A stretch of 63,901 nucleotides of DNA, from positions 1 to 63,901 of the forward strand of contig NZ_JAFVMG010000016.1 in the NCBI RefSeq assembly GCF_017377745.1, in the 5' to 3' direction. This document shows positions 16,902 to 25,664 of the stretch, one piece after another. The position numbers were made by a program, and so were the translations under genes. Numbering within the stretch: the stretch's first letter is position 1; each line of letters opens with the position of its first letter. The notes under the pieces were generated by a model, which saw only the letters and a list, made by a program, of their open reading frames with translations, ran no database searches and had not been told where the DNA came from. Origin of the DNA: Acetobacter suratthaniensis. GTDB lineage: Bacteria > Pseudomonadota > Alphaproteobacteria > Acetobacterales > Acetobacteraceae.

Positions 16902-17600
16902 GTGTCCAATACGGAAAAACCACAATCCCTGCCGATATTCGGTGTAATTTTCGACATGGATGGTCTGCTGCTCGACAGCGAGACCCTGGCCATGGATGCA
17001 CTGGTGGCGGCAGGCCACGAACTGGGCTACGACATGCCCTCCACTTTCTGTCGGCGCATGATTGGCGTTCCGGCAGATGGGTGCGAAAAACTCGTGCGCG
17101 AAACCTATGGGCATGATTTCCCGCTGCGTCGTTTCTTCGACCTACAGGAAAAGCACCTGCGCGATTTTGTCGATAACGACAAGCTCGTGCTCAAAAGTGG
17201 TGTAACCCCGCTGATAGCCCTGCTGGACGAGCTGCGCCTGCCACGCGCCATCGCCACATCCTCCAGCCGTATGCGCGCGCACCACCACCTTAAACTTGTC
17301 GGCCTTGACAGGCATTTTCCCGTCATTGTCACGCGCGACGATGTGGATAACGGCAAACCCCATCCCGAACCCTACCTGAAAGCCGCACACCTGCTGGGGA
17401 TTGAGCCGCGCTTCTGTCTGGCGCTGGAAGATTCGCATTCCGGCGCACGGGCAGCCGTGGCGGCAGGCATGCGCGTCATTATCGTGCCTGACCTGCTTGA
17501 ACCCACTGAAGACGTAAAGGAAAACGCACTGGCCATTGTCAACGAACTGACAGCCGTGCAACCCTATATCCGTATGGCTGCGGGCATGCCCATCGCCTGA
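16902..17600 (+). CDS. HAD-IA family phosphatase (beta-phosphoglucomutase-like)
   Basis: A 232-residue cytoplasmic haloacid-dehalogenase phosphohydrolase. Motif I is FDMDGLLLDSE (nucleophile and acid Asp near residues 18-20). Motif II is in IATSSS, and the motif III Lys and motif IV acid lie in NGKPHPEPYLKAA and LALEDSHSGARAAVAAGM. The cap-domain stretch between motif I and II (about residues 30-90) places it with beta-phosphoglucomutase/GPP-type enzymes. Substrate is not evident; mutase or sugar-phosphate phosphatase are both possible. The start is GTG 16902 with AAGGGAG six bases before it. The longer frame to 16770 lacks similarity. Confidence 0.85.
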   Translation: MSNTEKPQSLPIFGVIFDMDGLLLDSETLAMDALVAAGHELGYDMPSTFCRRMIGVPADGCEKLVRETYGHDFPLRRFFDLQEKHLRDFVDNDKLVLKSGVTPLIALLDELRLPRAIATSSSRMRAHHHLKLVGLDRHFPVIVTRDDVDNGKPHPEPYLKAAHLLGIEPRFCLALEDSHSGARAAVAAGMRVIIVPDLLEPTEDVKENALAIVNELTAVQPYIRMAAGMPIA

Positions 17601-17663
17601 ACCTCTTGACCGGCATGCCGCGTGCGGCATGCCACCCCCGCCCGTATGGAGCATGAAACAGGC

Positions 17664-18629
17664 ATGATTTTCCTGCACTCCGGTTTCAGAACCGCCAGCA
17701 CATGGGTGTGGTCGCGGTTTCGGGCCAATACGGGCACGCTCAGCTATTACGAGGTGTTCAACGAACGTCTGGCCAGCCTAACACTCCAGACAGCGCTGGC
17801 GCTGAACGGGCGCATCTGGCATTCCAAACACCCGCCTGTAAAAAACTATTTTGAGGAATTCATCCCCCTTATCCAGAACGGTCAGGGGATTTTTCTCTAC
17901 CAGCAGAGCATGTCATCAGAGTGGTTCATTCCACAAGGCGGCATGGATGGCACCTTGCGCCAGGAAGAATTCCTGTACTGCCAGCTTCTTGTAAAATATG
18001 CTGAACAGACAGGAAAAATTCCTGTTCTGTCCGCCACGCGCAGTCTGGGGCGGATACCGGCACTCAGCCGCGCCATACCCGGCACGCATGTGCTGATCTA
18101 CCGCAACCTGTTCAAACAGTGGTGCTCGTTTACCGAACAGGGTGAAATCGGTAATCCGTATTTTCTCAAAACCATTGTCCAGCAGCTACAGGCGCAAAGC
18201 GCTCCGCCGGAATTTGCGGCCATTCTTGCCGAGTTTACACCCGCCTCCGCCAGCCCGCGCGATGAAAACCTGTTTGTCTGCTTCGTGCTGCTGCATCTGT
18301 ATCTTTACAGCCGCGCACGCCCGGCCTGTGATCTGGTCATGGACATTGCCGCCATGGCCACCGATCCCGCCTGCACCGCAGCACTGGAACAGCAGTTTCT
18401 TGCCCGGCATGGGTTGAGCGTGGATCTGTCAGGGGCGACAGACGGCATGATGTTCTGTCAGATCGACCCTGCCGCCCATGACCGGCTGCACCATATTATT
18501 GATGAACGCGGGCGCGCACTGCTCAAAAGCGCTGAAACTGAACAGGGCCGGGCATTCGGGCTTAAAGCGCTGGAAGCGTTCCTGACAACCTACACCGCCT
18601 ACACACGCGAGACCCTCACCACCGCCTGA
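17664..18629 (+). CDS. Sulfotransferase-like P-loop protein
   Basis: A protein of about 321 residues beginning MIFLHSGFRTASTWVWSRFR. This resembles the 5'-phosphosulfate-binding loop of sulfotransferases (PxRSGTTW-like, here GFRTASTW), which binds PAPS. A second family-like element is IPGTHVLIYRNLFKQWCSF, comparable to the 3'-phosphate-binding RNPxxxxxS motif (here RNLFKQWCS). The C-terminal half has no recognisable domain. It may modify a surface glycan or a polyketide-like product; nothing nearby indicates the acceptor. Start uncertain: ATG 17646 and 17622 are in frame upstream, but the conserved loop begins at 17664 and no strong ribosome-binding site decides. Confidence 0.6.
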   Translation: MIFLHSGFRTASTWVWSRFRANTGTLSYYEVFNERLASLTLQTALALNGRIWHSKHPPVKNYFEEFIPLIQNGQGIFLYQQSMSSEWFIPQGGMDGTLRQEEFLYCQLLVKYAEQTGKIPVLSATRSLGRIPALSRAIPGTHVLIYRNLFKQWCSFTEQGEIGNPYFLKTIVQQLQAQSAPPEFAAILAEFTPASASPRDENLFVCFVLLHLYLYSRARPACDLVMDIAAMATDPACTAALEQQFLARHGLSVDLSGATDGMMFCQIDPAAHDRLHHIIDERGRALLKSAETEQGRAFGLKALEAFLTTYTAYTRETLTTA

Positions 18630-18655
18630 AGGCCGGGAACAAAAGCCCGTGCGCC

Positions 18656-20140
18656 TTAACTCTGGCGGGCCAGTTCAGCCAGAACCGCCGGGGCGGGCAT
18701 GTTTTCAAACCTGTCCAGCAACGCGGCAATGGCCGCCACCTGCGTTTCATGCGCTGGCAGGGCAGGCCCGGCCATGTCCTCACGCGCCAAAATAGCCCCG
18801 ACAAGACCCTGATGGTCGCCCCGCCAGGTCGCGCACAGGCGCACCAGTGTTTCGGAGCGGGGGTCTGCGGGGGCAAAGCGCAGGGCACCGCGCTCATGCA
18901 GGATAAACCAACGTATCCAGCACGCAACCAGCAGATGTGCGCCCGCAACCTCCGCCCCGGCCTCAAGGTTGGCCCGCATGGGCCGCAGCACCCGCGCCAC
19001 CAGCTTGGCCGAACCATTCCGCCCCACACGCTCAACCTTATGGGCAATGGAAGGGTTGCGAAAACGCCGCATCAGCTCAACAGCGTATTCATCCAGCTCG
19101 GCCTCGTCCAGCGCGACATCGGCCACCTGCTCCAGACGCATGAAGCGCGCGGCCAGCGCCCCCACGGCGCTATCAGAGGCAGCGGCGGCAACCGTATCCA
19201 GCCCCGCCAGCGCACCGGCATAGGCCAGCAGCATATGCGTGCCGTTGAGCATCTGGAGCTTGGCGCGTTCAAACACCCCGACATCAGGCACAAAGCGGGT
19301 GCCGCTATGGGCCTCCCACCGAGGGCGATCCCCCTCAAAGCGACCAATAACCCACTGAAACCACGGCTCGGCCGAAACGGGTGCAACATCAGACAGCCCG
19401 CCCAGCAGCCTGCGGGCATCATCCCGGTCGGTAGCGTTGGGGGTTGGCACGATACGATCCACCATACTGTCGGGGAACTGCACATGCACGCCAATCCACT
19501 CGGCCAGAGCATCGTTCCCACGCAGCGAGGCAAAGTCCATGACCGCCTGCCGTAAAGTCTGCCCGTTTTCACTCAGGTTATCGCAGCACAGGATAACAGG
19601 CGGCACACCGCCGCGCTTGCGCACCAGTGCAAGACCACGGGCCAGAATACCCAGTGCCGTGCGCGGACGCGGTGCTGTCAGGTCAGCCCGAATGGCCTCG
19701 GCCCGTGCATCCAGCCGCCCTTGTGCAGTCAGGTAATACCCGCTGGCGGTTACGGTCAGGGTCACGATACGGGTCTGGGGGTCTGCAATCCGTTCGGCCA
19801 GCGCCGCATCCTTGGCGCGGGCAAAAACGGTATCGGTAATCGATGCCATAACGGTTGCAGCGGTCTTGCGCGGCCCGCGTGTGAGCAGGGCATAAAGATT
19901 ATCCTGCTGGCCCAGCGCCTGCGCCAGATCGGGCTTGCGCATGGTGGCCGAAACAATGCCCCAGCCCAGCCCTTCGCGCCCCATGGCGCCAATGGCGGCC
20001 TGAGTTGCTGCGACCTGATGCGCACGGTGAAAATTGCCACAGCCCAGATGTACGATACCGGGCCTGAGCTGCGCAGGATCAAACTCCGGCAGCAAGACCG
20101 TATCCTGAACGCGAGAAAGTGTTTGGCGGCAAAGCTGCAT
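18656..20140 (-). CDS. Mannitol dehydrogenase family protein (mannitol 2-dehydrogenase / fructuronate reductase type)
   Basis: A 494-residue polyol-specific long-chain dehydrogenase that uses NAD(P) to interconvert a polyol or aldonate with its keto form, for example mannitol and fructose. The N-terminal Rossmann motif is IVHLGCGNFHRAHQ (about residues 29-42). The catalytic-domain signature AKLQMLNGTHMLLAYAGAL carries the conserved Lys, Asn and His. VQFPDSMVDRIVP and ILCCDNLSENG are typical family segments. The start ATG 20140 has a perfect AAGGAGG nine bases upstream, so the 46-codon extension to 20278 is not used. A promoter candidate and an inverted repeat lie upstream. Whether mannitol, fructuronate or another substrate is used cannot be decided here. 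Confidence 0.9.
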   Translation of the reverse strand: MQLCRQTLSRVQDTVLLPEFDPAQLRPGIVHLGCGNFHRAHQVAATQAAIGAMGREGLGWGIVSATMRKPDLAQALGQQDNLYALLTRGPRKTAATVMASITDTVFARAKDAALAERIADPQTRIVTLTVTASGYYLTAQGRLDARAEAIRADLTAPRPRTALGILARGLALVRKRGGVPPVILCCDNLSENGQTLRQAVMDFASLRGNDALAEWIGVHVQFPDSMVDRIVPTPNATDRDDARRLLGGLSDVAPVSAEPWFQWVIGRFEGDRPRWEAHSGTRFVPDVGVFERAKLQMLNGTHMLLAYAGALAGLDTVAAAASDSAVGALAARFMRLEQVADVALDEAELDEYAVELMRRFRNPSIAHKVERVGRNGSAKLVARVLRPMRANLEAGAEVAGAHLLVACWIRWFILHERGALRFAPADPRSETLVRLCATWRGDHQGLVGAILAREDMAGPALPAHETQVAAIAALLDRFENMPAPAVLAELARQS

Positions 20141-20272
20141 GGCGGTCTGCCTCCTTTTTGTTATGGCGGACAAAAGCGCACACCCGGAAAAACCGGGCAT
20201 AGCCAGTCCCGGACAACGACGGTGTAAAGAGGGCACAGGTAAGGGTTCATGGAACAAAGAAGTCCATGACAA

Positions 20273-20332
20273 ATTCACGCCCTATCACCGTTAATTCATC
20301 AAAATCGTGAATGAATAGACCGGACAAGTCAA
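20273..20332 (-). promoter_or_regulatory. Promoter candidate and inverted repeat upstream of the mannitol dehydrogenase gene
   Basis: On the minus strand TTGACT (20332-20327), a 17-base spacer and CACGAT (20309-20304) form a plausible -35/-10 pair. ATTCACG at 20273-20279 and CGTGAAT at 20306-20312 are inverted arms, one overlapping the -10, and could be an operator. The rest of the AT-rich gap 20141-20509 shows no gene or clear terminator. Confidence 0.45.
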
Positions 20333-20509
20333 GGAAAAAATTCACCACACACAGGAAAGGACACCGCATATACCTACCGCGATAGTCCCATAATTATCAT
20401 TCAGTGTGATTTTTTTATTTCATTTTTATTGAATGTCGGTGGTTATTAAATAAAAAAATAAAACCGATAAATATTAATGCCCTACCCTATACCAGAACAC
20501 CCGCCCCGT

Positions 20510-22276
20510 TCAGTGCAGGGACTGACCGTTGATTTCATTCAGCCGGGACAGATCCCGCAAAGCGGGCTCAGGCCGCCCGAACAGATAGCCCTGCGCGTAG
20601 GTGCAGCCATCTTCCTGCACGCGCTGGCGCTGCTGAACTGTTTCCACCCCTTCCGCCACGGTGGCAACGCGCAGGGTTACACCCAACTGCGCCAGAGCGC
20701 GCACAATGGCCGCGCAGTCCGAGCGCCTGTCGCCATCCTGCACGAAGGAGCCATCAATCTTGATCCGATCAAACGGAAAAGCCCGCAAATGCGCCAAAGA
20801 GGAAAAGCCTGTGCCAAAATCATCCAGACTGATGCCCACACCCATATCGCGCAGGGCCTGCAGGTCACGCAGGGCCTCGTTGCCGCCAGACATCAGCGCG
20901 GTTTCAGTGACTTCCACACTCAAGCGTTCGGCGGGTAACCCGCTAGCCGCCAGCGCCATAGCCACCACGCCGGGCAGACGCCCCTGCCCCACGCTGGAGG
21001 CTGAAACATTCACGGCCACACTCGCCCCGTCAGACCATGCGGCGGCATCCCGGCAGGCGGCATGCAGCACGAATGAGTCCAGATCATAGACCAGCCCTGC
21101 TTCTTCCGCGACCGGAATAAAATCCTTAGGCGGAATCCACCCGCGCGAGGCATCATACCAACGCATCAAAGCTTCACGCGAGACCACCTGCCCGGAGGTA
21201 AGATCAACAATTGGCTGGTAAAATACAAACATATCGCGCGAATGCACAAACGCATCGCGCAGCATGCGCTCAAGCCGAGAGCGCATGAGCACGCTCTCTT
21301 CCATCTGGGGCAGAAAAATCCGCGCCATGTTCTTGCCTCCCGCCTTGGCCGCGTAGAGCGCCATATCCGCGCGAGACAACAACAGGCTGGACTGTGTGCC
21401 ATGCTCGGGCGAAAACGCAATGCCGATCGAAGCCCCCATCTGATGCTGATGCCCTGTGGGCAGCACAAAAGGATACTCGAACGCATCAATAATGCGACCA
21501 GCCAGAAGCCCCACCTGCTCGATCGAGGCGTTCTGGACGATCACGGCAAATTCATCACCCCCCAGGCGGGCCAGAAACACCCCGGCCTTACGGCAGAGGG
21601 CACCCAGCACCTCGGCCACATGCGTGAGCATGAGATCGCCCGTGGCATGGCCATATGTGTCATTAACAATCTTGAACCCGTCAAGATCAATAAACATCAT
21701 AGCCGTTTCAAGGCTTTTTTCATCGGAGCCAGCGCTTTCCAGAACGCTTTCCAGCTTTTCCATGAACGCGGCACGATTATGCAGCCCTGTCAGGATGTCG
21801 TAATTAGCCAGCCGAAAAACATGTTCCTCTGCCCGCACCTGTGCCGTCACCAAAGACCACGTAAGCATCGGGCCATAATCGACTCCATTGGGGCCGAACA
21901 CGCGCGATACTGACAGATCCAGAATTTCCGGGCCAAGATGAATCCGCGCACGGTGCGGCGGCATGGCGGCATCCATCAACAGGGTGCGCTGCTCGGCGGG
22001 CGCTTTATGAAAAACATCGACATTCACACCAAGCAGGCTATCCACCGCAACGGGCAGCAGATCGCTTATCTGTTCAAGAATTTTTCGCGATGCTTCATTA
22101 TAATAGGAAATACAGAGTGTTTTCGGATCAAGCAGCATGACCCCGACAGGAATCTGGTCGAGCATCCGCATAAGCTGACTGTGCGACATAGCGACTGTCT
22201 GCACATAACCTTCCTGCCCAGATAGAGCAGAAAAAGCGCACCCCTGCTGTTGCGAGGCCAGAGACTCTGTTTTCAT
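20510..22276 (-). CDS. PAS-GGDEF-EAL cyclic di-GMP enzyme
   Basis: A 588-residue regulator of cyclic di-GMP. A PAS-like domain (about residues 35-130; LDQIPVGVMLLDPKTLCISYYNEASRKIL) is followed by GGDEF (about 150-305) with the intact active site RLGGDEF and the substrate motif LTGLHNRAAF. EAL (about 325-575) carries the catalytic set: EALMRW, AVNVSASSV, VEVTETALM, DDFGTGFSSL, DRIKIDGSF and VAEGVET. Both synthesis and hydrolysis sites look complete. No membrane segment is present, so it is cytoplasmic. Acetic acid bacteria use c-di-GMP to activate cellulose synthase; a link here is inference. ATG 22276 follows AAGG; GTG 22339 and ATG 22189 are alternatives. Confidence 0.9.
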   Translation of the reverse strand: MKTESLASQQQGCAFSALSGQEGYVQTVAMSHSQLMRMLDQIPVGVMLLDPKTLCISYYNEASRKILEQISDLLPVAVDSLLGVNVDVFHKAPAEQRTLLMDAAMPPHRARIHLGPEILDLSVSRVFGPNGVDYGPMLTWSLVTAQVRAEEHVFRLANYDILTGLHNRAAFMEKLESVLESAGSDEKSLETAMMFIDLDGFKIVNDTYGHATGDLMLTHVAEVLGALCRKAGVFLARLGGDEFAVIVQNASIEQVGLLAGRIIDAFEYPFVLPTGHQHQMGASIGIAFSPEHGTQSSLLLSRADMALYAAKAGGKNMARIFLPQMEESVLMRSRLERMLRDAFVHSRDMFVFYQPIVDLTSGQVVSREALMRWYDASRGWIPPKDFIPVAEEAGLVYDLDSFVLHAACRDAAAWSDGASVAVNVSASSVGQGRLPGVVAMALAASGLPAERLSVEVTETALMSGGNEALRDLQALRDMGVGISLDDFGTGFSSLAHLRAFPFDRIKIDGSFVQDGDRRSDCAAIVRALAQLGVTLRVATVAEGVETVQQRQRVQEDGCTYAQGYLFGRPEPALRDLSRLNEINGQSLH

Positions 22277-22454
22277 ACGCCTTGATGCCTTAAACCGTTC
22301 ACGCCCGGTTTCGCAACCGTAACAGAAACGGTGTGGCACCGGCTACCCGATGTTAGCGCACTTTATTACGCGCATGAACCCGGTTTCGTATATTTTTCAT
22401 GAAACTCCTGTCATGTTGGGTGGCTCTGCCAAGGAGGCAACCCCTTGCACACGA

Positions 22455-22781
22455 TCAGGCGCGGTGCGGCGACAGCACAATAACCGCCGCCCCTACCAGA
22501 CACAGCGCCGCCCCCACCATGTCCCATCTATCAGGGCGCACCCCTTCAACCATCCACATCCACAGGCAGGACACCGCCACATAAATACCGCCATACGCGG
22601 CAAAAGCCCGGCCTGCCGCGTCCACCTGCACCAGTGTCAGCAGGCTGGCAAAAGCCACCAGCGACAACCCGCCCGGCACCAGCCACAACGGCGTACGGCC
22701 CAGACGCAACCATGCCCAGAAGCTGAAACAGCCCGCAATTTCACAAAACGCCGCAGCGACATAAATCAGAACCATGCTCAT
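22455..22781 (-). CDS. ynfA: YnfA/UPF0060 family membrane protein
   Basis: A 108-residue inner-membrane protein with four predicted transmembrane helices. Characteristic motifs are [38 protein letters not shown] and [20 protein letters not shown]. The family resembles small multidrug resistance transporters, but its substrate is unknown. No Shine-Dalgarno sequence precedes the ATG. A TATAGT hexamer lies eight bases upstream, so the mRNA may be nearly leaderless. It is the last chromosomal gene before the prophage-like element. Confidence 0.9.
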   Translation of the reverse strand: MSMVLIYVAAAFCEIAGCFSFWAWLRLGRTPLWLVPGGLSLVAFASLLTLVQVDAAGRAFAAYGGIYVAVSCLWMWMVEGVRPDRWDMVGAALCLVGAAVIVLSPHRA

Positions 22782-22852
22782 GGGTTGGCACTATAGCCCC
22801 GGCGCACAGCGTCAGGACAAGCAAATTCCTCCCGCCTGCCTCCGCACAACAC

Positions 22853-23755
22853 TCAGCCTGCTGGCCTTTGGGGATCGTGGTTCAGGAACTCCGTATTCTG
22901 CACCCGCAGGGCATCGAGGTCAGCGCCGGTGGGGTAAAGCCCGCTGGCCAGCGTGAGCTGCGGCCAGAGGATACCATGCGCCTCCATAATCCGGCTTTTG
23001 AGCCAGGCCCATGTGGCTTTCTGGGTCGCCCCCCATGTCAGCAGATCGAGCGTGTCGGTATCGGCCAGGCCGGTATAGCTCCAGCCCAGCAGGCAATGCC
23101 CCCCGGCACTGCCCGGCGTGGGGTCGCCATAGGCGTGGTTGTCGGGCTCCAGCACGCAGGCCCCATTGGTGGCCTCGATCTGGTTCATGTCCGACTGTGC
23201 AAGCTGCACACCCAGATAAACCGCCCCCATACCCGCCATGACAAGAGCCAGCGCGTTGCGATCCTGCGGGGCCGCACTCCCCCAGAGCGGGAAATAGTCG
23301 CCGCTTTCAAGCTGCACGCCTATGCGCGCGGCATAGGCCAGCACATCCACCTCCACCCCGCCCTGATCCGTTGCGGGCTGGCCGGGCCTGTAGCCGGTAC
23401 TTTCCGCGTAAAAGCGGATGGCGTCATCCGTATCCGCCCGCACCTGCCAGCCGCCCAGAGCCGCCACGGCCCGCATATGGTTCAGCAGGCCCGCCGCCGT
23501 GCAATCACCCAGAGTGTCATTGCCGAACAACAGGGCGCCGGGGTCTATACCAGAGCGATCCAGCACCGCCGGAGCGCGCCGGGCCATCATCCGCAGGCCC
23601 GTAAGGGATGGCTGGCGCGGCAGAACCTTTGCGGGCAGGCACCCGAGGGCACGGCCAATCATAGGCCCCGCACCCGACCGAACAGGGGGCAGACCCACAG
23701 CCCCGGCACGATACTCCCCATGGAGAACACGGCGACCGCTCGCATTAACGGACAC
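22853..23755 (-). CDS. Phage-encoded protein with papain-like Cys/His arrangement
   Basis: A protein of up to 300 residues with no family I can name. It contains FGNDTLGDCTAAGLLNHMR (C85), then GGHCLLGWSYTG (H220) and LLTWGATQKATWAW (about 238-251). The order Cys, His and a WG motif resembles papain-fold peptidases (CWAF, HAV, NSWG), although the usual Asn is replaced by Thr. This reading is inference. It is the last gene of the leftward operon, after the lysis genes, a position often used for accessory genes. Start GTG 23755 overlaps the previous stop and has a weak ribosome-binding site; a later in-frame ATG is at 23662. Confidence 0.6.
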   Translation of the reverse strand: MSVNASGRRVLHGEYRAGAVGLPPVRSGAGPMIGRALGCLPAKVLPRQPSLTGLRMMARRAPAVLDRSGIDPGALLFGNDTLGDCTAAGLLNHMRAVAALGGWQVRADTDDAIRFYAESTGYRPGQPATDQGGVEVDVLAYAARIGVQLESGDYFPLWGSAAPQDRNALALVMAGMGAVYLGVQLAQSDMNQIEATNGACVLEPDNHAYGDPTPGSAGGHCLLGWSYTGLADTDTLDLLTWGATQKATWAWLKSRIMEAHGILWPQLTLASGLYPTGADLDALRVQNTEFLNHDPQRPAG

Positions 23756-24353
23756 CCAGAACAGCGAGAGCCCGCACCTCAGTCATGCCTGTGGCGGGCA
23801 CGGGGGCACCTGCCAGCACCATGGCGCGCGTAACCCGCATGTGGCTTGCAGCAGGCGCTTTCGCATCCGCAACGCCCAATAGCGCCTTGAACACGCTGAT
23901 AAGCGTAGCCAGTGCGCCGTATACTGTTTTGGCATTGGACAGGGCAGGCGCGGTCAACGCCGCGCCAGAACCGGCAATCGCACTCTCAATAGCGGCGGAC
24001 AGCGTGTCGAGATCAGACAGGATGCTGTCCACGCGGGTTTTCCAGCTTGCATCGTTGTAGCTGATGGTCAGCGTTGAACCGGCCGCACTGGAGAACGCGG
24101 ACAGTGCGCCGGACAGAGCCGTTTCCGCCGCTGTGATAGCCAGCGCATACGGGGCCATAACCGGCAAGGTGGACAGAAAGCTGGTGACAGTCGTAGCGGC
24201 ATTCAGCCCGGCCTGCCCGTAGTTTTTCACTTTGGCCACATCCAGCGTAATCGTGGTCACGCCATGGGTCGTGGTTACGGTGCAGGCGGCCAGCAAGCCC
24301 AGACCCGCAAGGCCGGAAGAACGCAGCAGCGCACGGCGGGAGAGTCTTTTCAT
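23745..24353 (-). CDS. Tat-type lipoprotein of the prophage
   Basis: A 202-residue protein starting MKRLSRRALLRSSGLAGLGL and continuing LAACTVTTT. It combines a twin-arginine-like motif (SRRALLR) with a lipobox (LLAAC) at about residues 25-29. It is therefore probably exported, perhaps folded, and anchored by a lipid. The mature part is Ala/Ser/Thr-rich and helical with no domain I recognise. It overlaps the stop of the upstream membrane protein as ATGA and has AAGGAT before the start. Possible roles are a spanin-like outer-membrane component or a superinfection/surface-modifying factor; neither can be shown from sequence. Confidence 0.68.
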   Translation of the reverse strand: MKRLSRRALLRSSGLAGLGLLAACTVTTTHGVTTITLDVAKVKNYGQAGLNAATTVTSFLSTLPVMAPYALAITAAETALSGALSAFSSAAGSTLTISYNDASWKTRVDSILSDLDTLSAAIESAIAGSGAALTAPALSNAKTVYGALATLISVFKALLGVADAKAPAASHMRVTRAMVLAGAPVPATGMTEVRALAVLGVR

Positions 24354-24709
24354 TTCGGGGTATCCTTGGACAGAGCGGCGGCTGACGCGGTGACAACGGG
24401 CGATACGACCGCGCTGGAAGATGCGGTGCCAGTCCGCAATGTGGCCGCCGCGTTGGCGGCATATTTCCAGTTCAGGGCAAGGAAGTTCAGAGCGCGATAC
24501 AGCAGCCAGAGCTTGCCAGACGGGTTGGCGGGCAGCGGGATCTGCGTTGCCGCAAGCCCGGCCCCGGCAAACACGGCACAAGCGATGGCCGCCCACCCGG
24601 CATAGGGCTGCGGCAGGGCCAGCAGGAGGGCTAAGGGCGAAAGCCCGCTGACAACAGCCGTGGTTGTCTGCGCAGCGGCGTTGGAGGTGGGGTTTGGCGT
24701 ATCAGCCAT
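24350..24709 (-). CDS. Holin-like small membrane protein
   Basis: A 119-residue protein with at least one and probably two hydrophobic segments (SPLALLLALPQPYAGWAAIACAVFAGAGLAA) and polar ends. It sits directly beside the endolysin gene, as expected for a holin that opens the inner membrane. I chose ATG 24709, with AGAAGGA seven bases upstream, rather than 24820. The frame above it lies within the 3' end of the endolysin gene. Assignment rests on topology and position only. Confidence 0.6.
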   Translation of the reverse strand: MADTPNPTSNAAAQTTTAVVSGLSPLALLLALPQPYAGWAAIACAVFAGAGLAATQIPLPANPSGKLWLLYRALNFLALNWKYAANAAATLRTGTASSSAVVSPVVTASAAALSKDTPK

Positions 24710-24713
24710 AAGG

Positions 24714-25148
24714 TTATCCTTCTCCAGAAGGCCCCACGCGGTAAAACGCATGGTGGCCAATCGTGCAGCGATAAAGGCGGGAAGCAGCCCATGCAGGCGT
24801 GTGCGCAAGGCGCGTGTCATAATAGCTGTCTGCCCCGCTGGTGATGTCGATCAGGGAGCCGCCCACAAGCTTTGCCGCCAGCGCAAGGGCGATCTGGAAT
24901 TGCGGGTCGGCCCCGGTTACAGCCAGAAGCAGGGCGCGGTTGGGGTCGCCCATGTTCCAGCAGGAGAACTGCCACGGGTGCAGGAACACGCTGCAAATGT
25001 CGCGCCCCCACCATGCGGGCCGGGCCAGACGGTTCCGGGCGGCGCACAGGACAGCCTGCATGCCCACCGCCCCCTCGCCCCGCGCCTCGCCCCATGCGGT
25101 GCGGGCCGCGACCTGTAGCGGGTCAGTGAGCAGAGAGGTTTGCGGCAT
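24714..25148 (-). CDS. Phage endolysin, cell wall hydrolase (SleB-like, Hydrolase_2)
   Basis: A 144-residue muralytic enzyme. AARTAWGEARGEGAVGMQAVLCAARNRL is the family signature with the catalytic Glu in WGEARGEG, followed by FSCWNMGDPNR and the DSYYD and GHHAFYR segments. These enzymes cleave peptidoglycan glycan strands. There is no signal peptide, consistent with holin-dependent release. GGAGGG precedes the ATG. The start overlaps the end of the upstream coiled-coil protein by 26 bases. Confidence 0.85.
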   Translation of the reverse strand: MPQTSLLTDPLQVAARTAWGEARGEGAVGMQAVLCAARNRLARPAWWGRDICSVFLHPWQFSCWNMGDPNRALLLAVTGADPQFQIALALAAKLVGGSLIDITSGADSYYDTRLAHTPAWAASRLYRCTIGHHAFYRVGPSGEG

Positions 25149-25602
25149 CGCCCGGCCCTCCCTGCACTACATCCCACGGCTCGCGCAGGTGCAGCCAATG
25201 CACCCAGATGGTGCTGGCCACCTCCTGATCCGACAGGAGGGTTGACCCTACCGCCGCCCCAACCGTGCAGAGAAGCCCAATAACCACCGCCAGTTTTCGC
25301 CAGCGGCGCAGGCTGTCCTCGGCCAGTTCGTTCTGGCGTTTCTGTGCGCCGGTATGTTCGGCCAACTGCTGGGTAAGGGCCGTGAGGGTGTTGCGGGTAT
25401 CCGCCGCCTCCGCTGCGCGGTTGCGCTCACGCTCCTGCCCCTGCGCCTCAATCGAGATCAGGCGCTCCATCAGCGCGGACTGGCCGGATTTGAGCGTATC
25501 CACGTCATCCTCCAGCCCATCAAGGCGGCGGGCGTGGCTATCCACAATCACGCGCAGGTCATCCTCAGCCGCGCAGGTTCCTGCGCACTGTGTTTCACTC
25601 AT
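25123..25602 (-). CDS. XhlA-like coiled-coil membrane protein of the lysis module
   Basis: A 159-residue protein. Residues about 10-115 form a long coiled coil (LRVIVDSHARRLDGLEDDVD... and AEAADTRNTLTALTQQLAEH). A single transmembrane helix follows at about 117-137 (LAVVIGLLCTVGAAVGSTLL), then a short polar tail. The layout resembles haemolysin XhlA-type proteins that assist lysis. I chose ATG 25602. The frame extends to 25752 inside the previous gene and across a terminator, which argues against the longer form. It is the first gene after the terminator at 25619-25644. Confidence 0.65.
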   Translation of the reverse strand: MSETQCAGTCAAEDDLRVIVDSHARRLDGLEDDVDTLKSGQSALMERLISIEAQGQERERNRAAEAADTRNTLTALTQQLAEHTGAQKRQNELAEDSLRRWRKLAVVIGLLCTVGAAVGSTLLSDQEVASTIWVHWLHLREPWDVVQGGPGDAANLSAH

Positions 25603-25618
25603 TGCTTCATCCGGGCAT

Positions 25619-25644
25619 AAAAAAACCGCCCTCAGGCGGCGGTC
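25619..25644 (-). terminator. Rho-independent terminator between tail-fibre and lysis modules
   Basis: On the minus strand ACCGCC/GGGCGGT form a GC-rich hairpin around GCCTGA and are followed by seven T. The lysis genes lie directly downstream. Confidence 0.8.
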
Positions 25645-25664
25645 AGGGCGGCCTGTGGCCACGG

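Noticed and set aside
22782..22852. Attachment-site core shared with the right edge near 48310
   Set aside because: The only shared string I noticed is AATTCCT, seven bases, which is expected by chance.
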